From Actinomycetes bacterium (GTDB lineage Bacteria; Actinomycetota; Actinomycetes; Prado026), in the NCBI GenBank assembly GCA_036510875.1, contig DATCDE010000029.1:1-34506 (forward strand): a stretch of 34,506 nt of DNA. Reading direction: 5' to 3'. The notes beneath the pieces are model-generated. The model was not told the DNA's origin and ran no database searches. It saw nothing but the letters and a program-made list of their open reading frames with translations. The translations under genes were made by a program, and so were the position numbers. This document shows, piece by piece, positions 1 through 8,210 of this stretch (within the stretch, counting starts at the first letter, position 1; every line of letters starts with the position of its first letter).

Positions 1-552
1 CAGGACTACCCGATCGAGCAGTACATCCGCGACGCCAAGATCGACACCCTGTACGAGGGAACCACCGCGATCCAGGGCCAGGACCTGTTCTTCCGCAAGA
101 TCGTGCGGGACAAGGGCCAGGCGCTGACCCGGCTGCTCACCGACGTGCAGGAGCTCGCCAAGGGCGACGCCGGGAACGGCCGGCTGGCCCACGAGCGGGA
201 GCTGCTGGGCAAGGGCCTGGAGGACGTGCAGGGCATGGTCGGGACGATGGTCGGCCAGCTGACCTCCTCGCAGGAGGACGCGCGCAACATCTACAAGGTC
301 GGGCAGAACACCACCCGGCTGCTGTACTCGCTCGGCGACCTGGTGGTGGCCTGGCTGCTCATGCGGCAGGCAGACGTCGCCATCACGGCGCTGGCCGGCG
401 CGCCGTCCGACCGCGACCGGGCCTTCTACGAAGGCAAGGTCGCCGCGGCCCAGTTCTTCGTCCGGCAGGTGCTGCCTCAGCTCAGCGCGCAGCGGGCCAT
501 CGCCGAGGCGACGGACAACGCGCTGATGGACCTCCCGGAGGAGGCCTTCTAG
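1..552 (+). CDS. Acyl-CoA dehydrogenase, C-terminal part (FadE5-like), 5' end outside window
   Basis: This is the last 183 codons of an FAD-dependent acyl-CoA dehydrogenase, which makes the alpha,beta double bond in the first step of fatty-acid beta-oxidation. The reading frame is open from base 1. The motif LYEGTTAIQGQDLFFRK near the start is the conserved C-terminal signature; the Glu in YEGT (residue 19 of this fragment) aligns with the catalytic base of medium-chain enzymes. The following helical segment, with RDKGQAL and ARNIYKVGQNTTRLL, is the extra C-terminal domain of the roughly 600-residue FadE5-type subfamily. The gene ends at TAG 550-552 and is followed by a strong hairpin, so it is probably the last gene of its transcript. 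Substrate chain length cannot be told from this part. Confidence 0.9.
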   Translation, partial: QDYPIEQYIRDAKIDTLYEGTTAIQGQDLFFRKIVRDKGQALTRLLTDVQELAKGDAGNGRLAHERELLGKGLEDVQGMVGTMVGQLTSSQEDARNIYKVGQNTTRLLYSLGDLVVAWLLMRQADVAITALAGAPSDRDRAFYEGKVAAAQFFVRQVLPQLSAQRAIAEATDNALMDLPEEAF

Positions 553-562
553 GTCACGACCG

Positions 563-602
563 CACCGGGCCGGCTCTCACTGGGGGTGGAGCCGGCCCGG
601 TG
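563..602 (+). terminator. Perfect 14-bp hairpin terminator after the acyl-CoA dehydrogenase
   Basis: Bases 563-576 and 589-602 are exact reverse complements (CACCGGGCCGGCTC and its partner) around a 12-nt loop. The stem starts 11 bp after the dehydrogenase stop codon. There is only a short T tract (TTT at 606-608), as is usual for GC-rich actinobacterial terminators. Confidence 0.75.
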
Positions 603-689
603 ACGTTTGACCGGGCCGCGCTGTGGGCAGATAGCCGGGCGGTCGTCGGGCCGCCCTCCGGCCCGGCCGGTTCCGCAGGGAGGTCGTCC

Positions 690-899
690 GTGGGTGTCGT
701 TGCCAGCCTGCTCCTCGTCATCATCGGGGCGCTTCTGCACGTCGCCGCTCCGGCCACGGTGCCCGGGCTCGACCTGACCCTCGTAAGCACGTTCCTGTTC
801 GCGGTCGGCGCGGCGGGACTGGTGCTGCCCCGCCTGCCGATCCGCACCCGGCGCGGGACGCACGCCGTCGGGCGTAGCCTCCACGACGACCGTTCCTGA
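690..899 (+). CDS. Small two-helix membrane protein (DUF6458-like)
   Basis: A 69-residue protein made of two hydrophobic stretches, VVASLLLVIIGALLHVAA and LVSTFLFAVGAAGLVLP, joined by a short loop (TVPGLDL) and followed by a basic, hydrophilic tail. The layout, with a GLDL-type loop, resembles the small DUF6458-type membrane proteins of actinobacteria, a family without a known function. I chose GTG 690 rather than the upstream ATG 600 because AGGGAGG at 677-683 lies 6 bp before it and because the longer version only adds a low-complexity Gly/Ala/Pro segment that overlaps the terminator stem. It sits alone between a terminator and the next ribosome site, possibly in one transcript with the sugar dehydrogenase 16 bp downstream. 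Confidence 0.6.
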   Translation: MGVVASLLLVIIGALLHVAAPATVPGLDLTLVSTFLFAVGAAGLVLPRLPIRTRRGTHAVGRSLHDDRS

Positions 900-915
900 C
901 GTTCGGAGGGCTGCC

Positions 916-2115
916 ATGGGCCGTCGCCTCGCGATCGGCCTGCTGGCCCTCGGGCTCAGCGCCGCCGCCCTGGGCGCCCCAGTCACTTCCGCCTCCGCGG
1001 CACCAGCCGTCACGGCCGCGCGACCCGGCTCGCTGGTCAGCGTGGCCACCGGGGTGACGTTCAGCCTGCGCGGCCGGGGCTTCGGCCAGGCCGTGCTCGT
1101 GACGTCGGCGACGGACGGCACCGGACGGTTGTTCGTCGTCGACCGGGTCGGCCGCATCTTCTCCTGGGTGCCCGGCCAGCCGGCCCGGTTGTACCTGGAC
1201 CTGCGCTCCCGGGTGAACAGCACCGGCGGCGAGCAGGGCCTGCTCGGGCTCACCTTCCACCCCGGCTTCCGCACCGTCCCGATCGTGTTCGTCTCCTACA
1301 CCGACAGCACCGGAGCGCTGCGGGTGTCCCGGTTCCGGCTGCCGTCCTTCACGACCCCGGCGGTCAGCCCGCGGCTGGAGCAGATCGTGCTGACCGTCCC
1401 GCACCCGACCTACCGCAACCACAACGCGGGCATGCTGGTGTTCGGCCCGGATAGTCGCCTCTACGTATCCACCGGGGACGGCGGTGGCGCGGGCGACCCG
1501 TTCGCCCACGCGCAGAGCCTCGCCTCGCTCAGCGGCAAGATCCTGCGACTCAACGTGACCCAGGGCTGCGCCCCCCACCCCTACTACTGCATCCCGCCGG
1601 ACAACCCCTTCGTCGGGCGGGCCGGGGCTCGCCAGGAGATCTGGCACTACGGCCTGCGCAACCCGTGGCGGTTCAGCATCGACCCGGTCACCGGGACGAT
1701 GTGGATCGGCGACGTGGGCCAGGACCGGGCCGAGGAGATCGACGCCGCGGTGCCGTCCATGAAGGGGCTGAACTTCGGCTGGTCCTGCCGCGAGGGCACC
1801 TCCGTCTACAACGCGGCCCGCTGCTCGGCCACCGCGCGGTACGTCCCGCCCGTCGTCGTCGTCCCGCACCCGCAGGCCGAGGCGCTGATCGGCGGCGTCG
1901 TGTACCGCGGCAGCCGGTTCGCTGCGACCTTCGCCGCCCGGTACATCCTCGGCGACTACGTCACCGGCACCCTGTGGACCCGTCCGTCGACCGGCGGAGC
2001 GGCCACGGTGGCCGGCAAGCTGCCGGGGGTGACCTCGTTCGGTACCGACCAGGGCGGTGAGATCTGGGCCACCACGCTGGCCGGCGGCGTCTACCAGCTG
2101 GCCACCGCCAGCTGA
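916..2115 (+). CDS. Secreted PQQ-type glucose/sorbosone dehydrogenase family protein
   Basis: A 399-residue exported protein of the GSDH (soluble glucose/sorbosone dehydrogenase) beta-propeller family. An N-terminal Sec signal (hydrophobic core at about residues 5-22, Ala-rich cleavage zone TSASAAPA) precedes the blades. Family signatures are GLLGLTFHPGF, HNAGMLVFGPDSRLYVSTGD, GLRNPWRFSIDPVTG and DVGQDRAEEID. His169 in HNAG aligns with the catalytic His of soluble glucose dehydrogenase (usually HNGG). Family members oxidise aldose sugars with PQQ, though many homologues have no proven substrate and some may not bind PQQ. GGAGGG at 905-910 supports the ATG. No PQQ biosynthesis gene is in the window. 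The substrate is not predictable. Confidence 0.85.
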   Translation: MGRRLAIGLLALGLSAAALGAPVTSASAAPAVTAARPGSLVSVATGVTFSLRGRGFGQAVLVTSATDGTGRLFVVDRVGRIFSWVPGQPARLYLDLRSRVNSTGGEQGLLGLTFHPGFRTVPIVFVSYTDSTGALRVSRFRLPSFTTPAVSPRLEQIVLTVPHPTYRNHNAGMLVFGPDSRLYVSTGDGGGAGDPFAHAQSLASLSGKILRLNVTQGCAPHPYYCIPPDNPFVGRAGARQEIWHYGLRNPWRFSIDPVTGTMWIGDVGQDRAEEIDAAVPSMKGLNFGWSCREGTSVYNAARCSATARYVPPVVVVPHPQAEALIGGVVYRGSRFAATFAARYILGDYVTGTLWTRPSTGGAATVAGKLPGVTSFGTDQGGEIWATTLAGGVYQLATAS

Positions 2116-2165
2116 GCACCGGCGCGGAGCGGGCCGAGCCCGGGGTCGGAACCGGGGGGATCCGG

Positions 2166-2609
2166 ATGTTCCTGGACACCTGGGAGCAGCTCAACCGGGA
2201 GCAGCAGGAACGGGTCATCGGCCGGACCAAGGACACCGGCGCCCCGCTGACCGGCGGCGCCGAGAGGGACCAGCCCGACTTCTCCGCCCCGAACCCGGAC
2301 GGCTCGCTGGTCATCCCGGCGACGGCGCACGTGCGCCTGTCCCACCCGACCTCGACCCGCGGGGCCCGGATCTTCCGCCGCGGCTTCAGCTACGACGACG
2401 GCGCGCCGGACGACGGCAGCCGGGACGCCGGCTTGCTGTTCCTGGCCTGGCAGGCGGACCCCCGCAAGGGGTTCTTGCCCGTCCAGTCCCGCATCGACAT
2501 GGGTGACCGGCTCAACGCGTTCAGCCGCGCCGTCGGGTCGGCGATCTTCGCCTGCCCGCCGGGCGTCACCGAGGGCAGCTACCTCGGCGCGGCGCTGCTG
2601 GAGGCCTGA
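2166..2609 (+). pseudogene. C-terminal remnant of a Dyp-type haem peroxidase
   Basis: The 147-residue frame matches only the C-terminal half of DyP-type peroxidases: MFLDTWEQLNREQQERVIGR, the GRTKDTGAPLTGG motif, AHVRLSHP with the proximal haem His, ARIFRRGFSYDDG with the distal Arg, GLLFLAWQADP, QSRIDMGDRLNAF and the terminal PPGVTEGSYLGAALLE. The N-terminal half, including the GxxDG motif with the catalytic Asp, is absent: upstream lies directly the 3' end of the intact sugar dehydrogenase. Reading back in frame, IR before Met fits the family's RRIRM, so homology stops at about base 2160. A GGGGGG tract at 2154-2159 could serve as a ribosome site, so a short protein may still be made, but peroxidase activity is unlikely. 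Confidence 0.75.
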
Positions 2610-2701
2610 GCCGCGGAGTCCCCGGTTCTGGTCCCCGGTGGGCGACGAGGCCGGTCGGAGGGGCAGGATGGGCCTGACGTGACAACCCGAAGGGATGCTC
2701 T

Positions 2702-4075
2702 ATGGCGATCGCGACCGTGAATCCGGCCACTGGTGAGACTGTCCAGACATTCCAGCCGCAGACCCCCGACGAGGTCGGTGCGGCGATCGCCCGCGCCGAC
2801 GCGGCGTTCCGCGAGCTGCGCGGCACCACGTTCGAGCAGCGCGCCGCCTGGATGCGCGCCGCCGCCGACCTGGTGGACGCCGACAACGAGTCGCTCGCCC
2901 GGATCATGACCACCGAGATGGGCAAGACGCTGCGGTCGGCGCGGGCCGAGGCCGCCAAGTGCGCGAAGGCGATGCGCTTCTACGCCGACCGGGCCGAGGG
3001 CTATCTGGCCGACGAGCCGGCCGACGCCGCCGCGGTGGGCGCGCTGCGCGCCTACACCCGCTACCAGCCACTCGGCATCGTGCTCGCGGTCATGCCCTGG
3101 AACTTCCCGATGTGGCAGGTCGTCCGGTTCGCCGCGCCGGCCTTGATGGCCGGCAACGTCGGCCTGCTCAAGCACGCGTCGAACGTGCCGCAGACCGCGA
3201 TGTACCTGCACGACCTGTACCGCCGGGCCGGGTTCCCCGAGGGGGCGTTCCAGACCCTGCTGATCGGCTCGCGGGGCGTCGAGCGGGTGCTGCGCGACCC
3301 GCGGGTCAAGGCCGCCACGCTCACCGGCTCGGAGCCGGCGGGGCAGTCGGTGGCCGCCATCTGCGGCAACGAGATCAAGAAGACCGTGCTCGAGCTCGGC
3401 GGCTCGGACGCCTTCGTCGTCATGGCGTCGGCCGACATCGACAAGGCCGTCTCCACGGCGATCGTGGCGCGCTGCCAGAACAACGGGCAGTCGTGCATCG
3501 CGGCCAAGCGGTTCATCGTGCACACCGACGTCTACGACACGTTCGTGGCGAAGTACGTCGAGCAGATGAGCGCCCTCGTCGTCGGCGACCCGATGGACGA
3601 CGCGACCGACGTCGGCCCGCTGGCCACCGAGTCCGGCCTCACCGACATCGTCGAGCTGGTCGAGGACGCCCGTACCAAGGGCGCCGAGATCCTGTGCGGC
3701 GGTGAGCGGGTCGGCAGCGCCGGCTGGTTCTACGCGCCCACCGCGGTCGCCGGACTCAAGCCGGACATGCGGATGTACGCCGAGGAGACGTTCGGTCCGG
3801 TGGCCGGGCTGTACCGGGTGGCCGACATCGACGAGGCCATCGAGGTAGCCAACTCAACGGCCTTCGGGCTGGGGTCCAACGCCTGGACGAACGACCCGGC
3901 CGAGCAGGAGCGGCTCATCAACGGCCTCGAGGCCGGCGCTGTCTTCGTCAACGGCATGACGACGTCCTACCCCGAGCTGCCGTTCGGCGGGATCAAGCGC
4001 TCCGGCTACGGACGCGAGCTCTCCGCCCATGGCATCCGGGAGTTCTGCAACCTCAAGACCGTCTGGGTCGGCTGA
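2702..4075 (+). CDS. gabD1: NADP-dependent succinate-semialdehyde dehydrogenase GabD1
   Basis: A 457-residue aldehyde dehydrogenase oxidising succinic semialdehyde to succinate in the cytoplasm, part of the GABA shunt and of the bypass between 2-oxoglutarate and succinate in actinobacteria. It opens with MAIATVNPATGETV and ends with ELSAHGIREFCNLKTVWVG, closely like mycobacterial GabD1, which by memory has the same length. The catalytic Cys265 lies in NNGQSCIAAKRF and the general base Glu231 in LELGGSD; the MPWNFPMWQ segment is the family's substrate/cofactor loop. The preceding GAAGGG (2688-2693) and ATG at 2702 fix the start. The next gene begins 34 bp downstream and may be co-transcribed. 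Confidence 0.92.
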   Translation: MAIATVNPATGETVQTFQPQTPDEVGAAIARADAAFRELRGTTFEQRAAWMRAAADLVDADNESLARIMTTEMGKTLRSARAEAAKCAKAMRFYADRAEGYLADEPADAAAVGALRAYTRYQPLGIVLAVMPWNFPMWQVVRFAAPALMAGNVGLLKHASNVPQTAMYLHDLYRRAGFPEGAFQTLLIGSRGVERVLRDPRVKAATLTGSEPAGQSVAAICGNEIKKTVLELGGSDAFVVMASADIDKAVSTAIVARCQNNGQSCIAAKRFIVHTDVYDTFVAKYVEQMSALVVGDPMDDATDVGPLATESGLTDIVELVEDARTKGAEILCGGERVGSAGWFYAPTAVAGLKPDMRMYAEETFGPVAGLYRVADIDEAIEVANSTAFGLGSNAWTNDPAEQERLINGLEAGAVFVNGMTTSYPELPFGGIKRSGYGRELSAHGIREFCNLKTVWVG

Positions 4076-4109
4076 CTCCACCGCTGGTTCCAAGGGGAGG
4101 GCGGCAACG

Positions 4110-4748
4110 GTGAGCCACGTCCGGCACCCGATGTTCGCGCGGCTGTACCCGCCGCTGTCCCGCAGCATGGACCGGCACGGGTTCGCCGAGCAGCGGCAGC
4201 GCATGCTGGCCCCGACCAGCGGCCGCGTGGTCGAGGTGGGAGCCGGGAACGGGCTGAACTTCGCGCACTACCCCGCCGGGGTGAGCGAGGTGGTCGCGGT
4301 GGAGCCCGAGGACCACCTGCGCGACCTGGCACGGGCGGCCGCCAGCCTGGCGGCGGTGCCGGTTGACGTCGTCGACGGCGTCGCGGAGGCGCTGCCCTTC
4401 CCGGACGCGTCCTTCGACGCGGCCGTCGCCTCCCTCGTGCTGTGCTCGGTCGAGGAACCCGTCCAGGCCGCCGCCGAGCTGCTGCGGGTGCTGCGACCGG
4501 GCGGGCTGCTGGTGTTCCTCGAGCACGTCAGCAGCGACTCCCCCGCCCGCAGGCGGGTGCAGCGTGGCCTGGACGCCGTGCTGTGGCCGCACGTGGCCGG
4601 CGGCTGCCGGCTGAGCCGGGACACGATGGGCACGCTCTCCGACGCCGGGTTCGTGGTCGAGGAGCGGCACCGGCTCGGCTCGGGCGGGCTCGGCTTCCTG
4701 GACCCGACCGCCCCGCACGTGTCAGGCACCGCCCGGCGTCCCGCGTAG
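4110..4748 (+). CDS. Class I SAM-dependent methyltransferase
   Basis: A 212-residue Rossmann-fold methyltransferase. Motif I is VVEVGAGNGLNF (residues 40-51), the acidic end of beta 2 is VVAVEPED, the ALPFPDASFDAAVASLVLCSV stretch is motif II, and LLRVLRPGGLLVFLEHV the post-motif. The sequence type is that of UbiE/phosphatidylethanolamine methyltransferase-like or METTL7-like proteins; the acceptor is unknown. I start at GTG 4110, where GGGGAGG (4094-4100) sits 9 bp upstream, and not at ATG 4029, which lies inside gabD1. Its last 27 bp overlap the 3' end of the convergent NHL gene. Confidence 0.82.
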   Translation: MSHVRHPMFARLYPPLSRSMDRHGFAEQRQRMLAPTSGRVVEVGAGNGLNFAHYPAGVSEVVAVEPEDHLRDLARAAASLAAVPVDVVDGVAEALPFPDASFDAAVASLVLCSVEEPVQAAAELLRVLRPGGLLVFLEHVSSDSPARRRVQRGLDAVLWPHVAGGCRLSRDTMGTLSDAGFVVEERHRLGSGGLGFLDPTAPHVSGTARRPA

Positions 4749-6515
4749 GAACAGCTGCAGCTTGACCGCGCCGCCGGGCACCACCCGGACCGGGATCCCC
4801 CAGTCCTGCTGGTGCACGTGGCAGGCCGGGAACTCGGCGCCCTCGTCACAGGACGCAGCGAACGCCGCCACGTGCAGCACCCCCTCGCTGACGTCGTCCG
4901 ACAGGACGAGCGTCCGACTCAGGTCGGTGCCGCTGCCGGCCCCGTCCGCGAGCAGCTGGGATGGGGTCGCCGAGACCAGCAGCCGGGTCGACGGGCCGTA
5001 GCGCTCGTCCAGCTTCTGCCCGGACGGCGGCTCGAAGAGCACCGCCAGGTCGAACAGACCGGCCGCCAGGTCCGTGGCCGGGCGCTGCGTGCGAAACGCC
5101 GACGCCGGGACCCGCAGCGTCTCGTCGGGCAGCCGTACCCGGGTCAGCCGGTGCGCCGCCGACTCCACCACGAGCAGGTCGCCCTCGACGACGAGCGCTC
5201 CGCTCGGTTCCCGCAGGCCGGTGACCAGGGTGGTGACCTGCGCCGTCACCGGGTCGTACCGGCGTACCGACCCGTTGTAGGTGTCGCAGACCGCCACGCT
5301 GCCGTCGGGTAGCCCGGTGACGCCCAGCGGATGCTGCAGCAGGGCCGCACTGGCCGGCCCGTCGACGTGCCCGAAGTCGAACAGCCCGCGGCCGACATGG
5401 CTGGCCACCGCACCGTGCGCCAGGGACCGCAACGACGAGGTCTCGCTGTCGACGAGCCATAGCCGGTCGCCGTCGACGGCCAGCCCCGACGTCTGGGCGA
5501 ACCACGCCTCCTCGGGCGGCCCGTCGCGCAGGCCCTCGTTCGTCGTCCCGGCCAGCACCTCGACCGCGCCGCTGCGCGGGTCGAACCGCCACAGCTGGTG
5601 GATGCCCGCCATCGCCACGGCCACGACCCCGTCGAACCAGGCGACGTCCCACGGGCTGGACAGCGCCTGCGTGCCGTCGCCCTGCATCCACTGCGCGCCG
5701 GTGCCGGCGACCGTCGTCACGCTCCCGTCGTCCAGCCGCACCCCGCGCAGGGCGTGGTTGACCGTGTCCGCCACCACGAGGTCGTAGCCGGCTGCGCCGG
5801 CGACGTCCGGGGGCAGCAGGCACAGCCCGTTCGGCTCGGTGAACCGCGCCTCGCTCGCCGCGCCGTCCACCAGCCCGCGCCGCCCGGAGCCGATCCGGCG
5901 CACCAGCGTCTCGCCGTCGGGAGCCAGCTCGGCCAGGCTGTGGTGGCCGGCGTCCGCGACCAGCAGGTTCCCGGTGGGCAGCCGGACCGCCTTGGCCGGG
6001 AACCGTAGGGTGGTCGGCTCGGGCGCCGGCGGCTGGTACGGCGCGTCCCCGCGGCGCAGGGTGCCCTTGGCCGCGTGCTCGGCGACCAGCTCGGCGACCA
6101 AGCTGTCCAGGCTGTGGCCGTGCCCCTCCCCGGACAGCTGTGCGACCAGGTAGCCCTCCGGGTCGACGACGGCCAGGGTCGGCCAGGCCCGCACCGCGTA
6201 GGCGCTCCAGGTCTGCAGCTCCGGGTCGTCGAGGACCGGATGACGGACGCCGTACCGCTCCACAGCGGCCGCGAGCGCCGCCGGGTCCGCCTCGTGGACG
6301 AACTTCGGCGAGTGGACGCCGACGACGACCAGGACGTCGCCGTACTTCTCCTCCAACGGCCGCAGCTCGTCCAGCACGTGCAGGCAGTTGATGCAGCAGA
6401 AGGTCCAGAAATCGAGGAGGACGACGCGCCCGCGCAGGTCCGCGAGCGTGTAGGAGCGGTCGCCGGTGTTCAGCCAGGCCCGGCCGGTCAGCTCGGGTGC
6501 GCGCAGTCGGACCAC
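4722..6515 (-). CDS. Thioredoxin-like/NHL-repeat protein, NHLRC2 homologue
   Basis: A 597-residue cytoplasmic protein with three parts. Residues about 1-130 form a thioredoxin-like domain with DFWTFCCINCLHVLDELRPL; the CxxC is Cys41-Ile-Asn-Cys44, preceded by Cys40. Residues about 160-510 hold NHL beta-propeller repeats (for example GNLLVADAGHHSLAEL, YDLVVADTVNHALRGV, GSVAVCDTYNGSVRRYDP). A C-terminal beta domain of about 85 residues follows. This order and the CCINC motif are those of animal NHLRC2 and its bacterial relatives, whose biochemical role is not settled; a thiol redox function is inferred. No signal peptide is visible. The frame stays open upstream; I chose GTG 6515 because the domain starts there. 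No ribosome site is clear, and CAAGAT 6-7 bp upstream could be a leaderless -10 box. Confidence 0.85.
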   Translation of the reverse strand: MVRLRAPELTGRAWLNTGDRSYTLADLRGRVVLLDFWTFCCINCLHVLDELRPLEEKYGDVLVVVGVHSPKFVHEADPAALAAAVERYGVRHPVLDDPELQTWSAYAVRAWPTLAVVDPEGYLVAQLSGEGHGHSLDSLVAELVAEHAAKGTLRRGDAPYQPPAPEPTTLRFPAKAVRLPTGNLLVADAGHHSLAELAPDGETLVRRIGSGRRGLVDGAASEARFTEPNGLCLLPPDVAGAAGYDLVVADTVNHALRGVRLDDGSVTTVAGTGAQWMQGDGTQALSSPWDVAWFDGVVAVAMAGIHQLWRFDPRSGAVEVLAGTTNEGLRDGPPEEAWFAQTSGLAVDGDRLWLVDSETSSLRSLAHGAVASHVGRGLFDFGHVDGPASAALLQHPLGVTGLPDGSVAVCDTYNGSVRRYDPVTAQVTTLVTGLREPSGALVVEGDLLVVESAAHRLTRVRLPDETLRVPASAFRTQRPATDLAAGLFDLAVLFEPPSGQKLDERYGPSTRLLVSATPSQLLADGAGSGTDLSRTLVLSDDVSEGVLHVAAFAASCDEGAEFPACHVHQQDWGIPVRVVPGGAVKLQLFLRGTPGGA

Positions 6516-6564
6516 CGCCCCATCTTGGCCCAGCCCGGGCCGTCCCGCCGAAGGGCCCTGGCGC

Positions 6565-7437
6565 GTGCGGTCCTTCAGCGCCGACCATGGAGCCGTGGCC
6601 GGCCGGGGGTTGCGTGGGCCCGGCGGGTGGGTCGTGGTGTCGTGCGGCGCCGCCGTGCTGCTGGCCGCCTGCAGCGGCGGCGGCTCCGACTCCACCCAGC
6701 GGAGCGCGTCGCCCACCCCGAGCGCCAGCACGTCGAGCACGCCGACCGCCGTCTCGCCGTACGTCACCCTGGTGCCGCTGCCCGTCGGCTGCGTCACCGT
6801 GGGGCCGGAGATCGTCGGCGTGAAGGTGTACCTGGTGCAGCAGGCGCTCGGCCTGGTGGGTCACCTCGACCGGTACGACGCGGCCACCGCGTCCGCCGTC
6901 CGCGGCTTCCAGGCGGCGCACGGCCTGCCGGTGACCGGGCGGGTCGACGAGCGCACCTGGACGGCGTTGCGGACCGGCCAGCCGTTCTGCATCGACCGGT
7001 ACACCGCCCAGCCGACCCTCGGCCCGAGCGGGACCGCCGCGGCCCGGTCCGCGGCCATGCTGGGCTACGCAGTCAGCCGGCTGGGCGTGCCCTACATCTG
7101 GGGCGGCGCCGGGCCGATCGGCTACGACTGCTCAGGGCTGGCGCTGCAGGCGATGTACGCCGGCGGTCGGGTCGTCCCCGGGGTCAGCACCGACCTGCAC
7201 ATCCAGGCCACCTTCAACACAGCCGAGGCGATCTACCGGTCGTCGGCGCTGCTGCACGTACCGCTCGGGCAGCGCCGGGCGGGTGACCTGGTGCTCTGGG
7301 GGAGCGACTTCGGCCACCTGGCCCTCTACCTTGGGAACGACCGCATCGTGGAGGCGGTCCGACCGTCCATCCGTACGGCGTCGCTGTGGGTCCATGGCGC
7401 CCCGCTGCCGACCGTCGTCCGACCGTTCCCGGGGTGA
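6565..7437 (+). CDS. Lipoprotein with peptidoglycan-binding and NlpC/P60 domains
   Basis: A probable 290-residue cell-wall hydrolase. The N-terminus carries a lipobox, LLAAC, after the hydrophobic stretch VVVSCGAAVLL, then a Ser/Thr/Pro linker. A peptidoglycan-binding type 1 domain (VKVYLVQQALGLV, AVRGFQAAHGLPVTGRVDE) is followed by an NlpC/P60 domain with catalytic Cys189 in YDCSGL and His251 in GHLALYLGN. NlpC/P60 enzymes cut D-Glu to diamino acid bonds in peptide stems. The start is uncertain: GTG 6565 has GAAGGG 9 bp upstream, while GTG 6595 would give a shorter signal. The next gene, an M14 peptidase, starts 4 bp after the stop, so the pair probably works together on peptidoglycan. It is transcribed divergently from the NHL gene across about 50 bp. 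Confidence 0.85.
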   Translation: MRSFSADHGAVAGRGLRGPGGWVVVSCGAAVLLAACSGGGSDSTQRSASPTPSASTSSTPTAVSPYVTLVPLPVGCVTVGPEIVGVKVYLVQQALGLVGHLDRYDAATASAVRGFQAAHGLPVTGRVDERTWTALRTGQPFCIDRYTAQPTLGPSGTAAARSAAMLGYAVSRLGVPYIWGGAGPIGYDCSGLALQAMYAGGRVVPGVSTDLHIQATFNTAEAIYRSSALLHVPLGQRRAGDLVLWGSDFGHLALYLGNDRIVEAVRPSIRTASLWVHGAPLPTVVRPFPG

Positions 7438-7441
7438 GGCC

Positions 7442-8179
7442 ATGCGTCGAGCACGACGGATCCAGCTGCCGCTGTGGGGCGCCCTGCTGATGCTGGTCGT
7501 GGGCCTGCTCGGCATCCCGGCGGGCCCGGCCCGGGCCGCGACGCCGCCGTACGAGCGGATCGGCACCAGCGCCCAGGGGCGTGGCATCTACGCCTACCGG
7601 CTCGGCCCGGTGACGGCAACCCGGAAGATGGTCGTCATCGGCCAGATGCATGGCAACGAGCGGGTCGGCGTGGCGGTCGCCTGGACGCTGATGTCCCGGC
7701 CGGTGCCGCCGGGCGTGCAGCTGTGGGTGATCACCACCATGAACCCGGACGGCTACGCCGCCAACCGGCGCACCAACGCGCGCGGCGTGGACCTCAACCG
7801 GAACTTCCCCAGCACCGACTGGCGCCGCCGCGGGGCGGGTACGACGACCTACTCGGGACCTACTGCGGGCAGCGAGCCGGAGACCAAGGCGCTCGTGGCG
7901 TTCCTGGCCAGGATCAAGCCGCGGACCACGGTGATCCTGCACCAGCCGTTCGGGCTGGTGGACTACTCCGGCGGTGACCGGTCGGTGGCGGTGCTGCTCG
8001 GTCGGCAGACGGGTCTGACGGTGCGCAGCCTCGGGGCCTCCGGCGGCAACCTGACGACCTGGCACATGCAGCGCCTCGGTGGGACGACGGCGGTGACCCT
8101 CGAGCTGCCGGCGACGGTGCGGAGCGCCCTGACCCTGCGCACGGTGGCCGCGCTGGACGCCCTGGCGGCGGCTCGCTGA
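7442..8179 (+). CDS. Secreted M14-family zinc carboxypeptidase (murein peptide amidase-like)
   Basis: A 245-residue exported metallopeptidase. A basic n-region (MRRARR), a hydrophobic core at residues 10-27 and the likely cleavage site ARA-AT form the signal peptide. Zinc ligands are His70 and Glu73 in GQMHGNERVG and His167 in ILHQPFG; Glu221 in TLELP fits the catalytic Glu. RGVDLNRNFP is the M14 substrate-carboxylate motif. The short form, without propeptide, resembles MpaA/DacC-like enzymes acting on murein peptides, so with the NlpC/P60 gene 4 bp upstream it is probably a wall-remodelling pair; this is inference from context. GGGGTGAGG just before the ATG overlaps the stop of the upstream gene and supports coupling. 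Confidence 0.85.
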   Translation: MRRARRIQLPLWGALLMLVVGLLGIPAGPARAATPPYERIGTSAQGRGIYAYRLGPVTATRKMVVIGQMHGNERVGVAVAWTLMSRPVPPGVQLWVITTMNPDGYAANRRTNARGVDLNRNFPSTDWRRRGAGTTTYSGPTAGSEPETKALVAFLARIKPRTTVILHQPFGLVDYSGGDRSVAVLLGRQTGLTVRSLGASGGNLTTWHMQRLGGTTAVTLELPATVRSALTLRTVAALDALAAAR

Positions 8180-8210
8180 CCCGTCGGCCCCCGGCCAAAT
8201 GGCTTTTCGG

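Noticed and set aside
8185-8210. Hairpin between the M14 peptidase and nitrilase genes
   Set aside because: Only a 3-4 bp GCC/GGC stem before TTTT was found, too weak to call a terminator.
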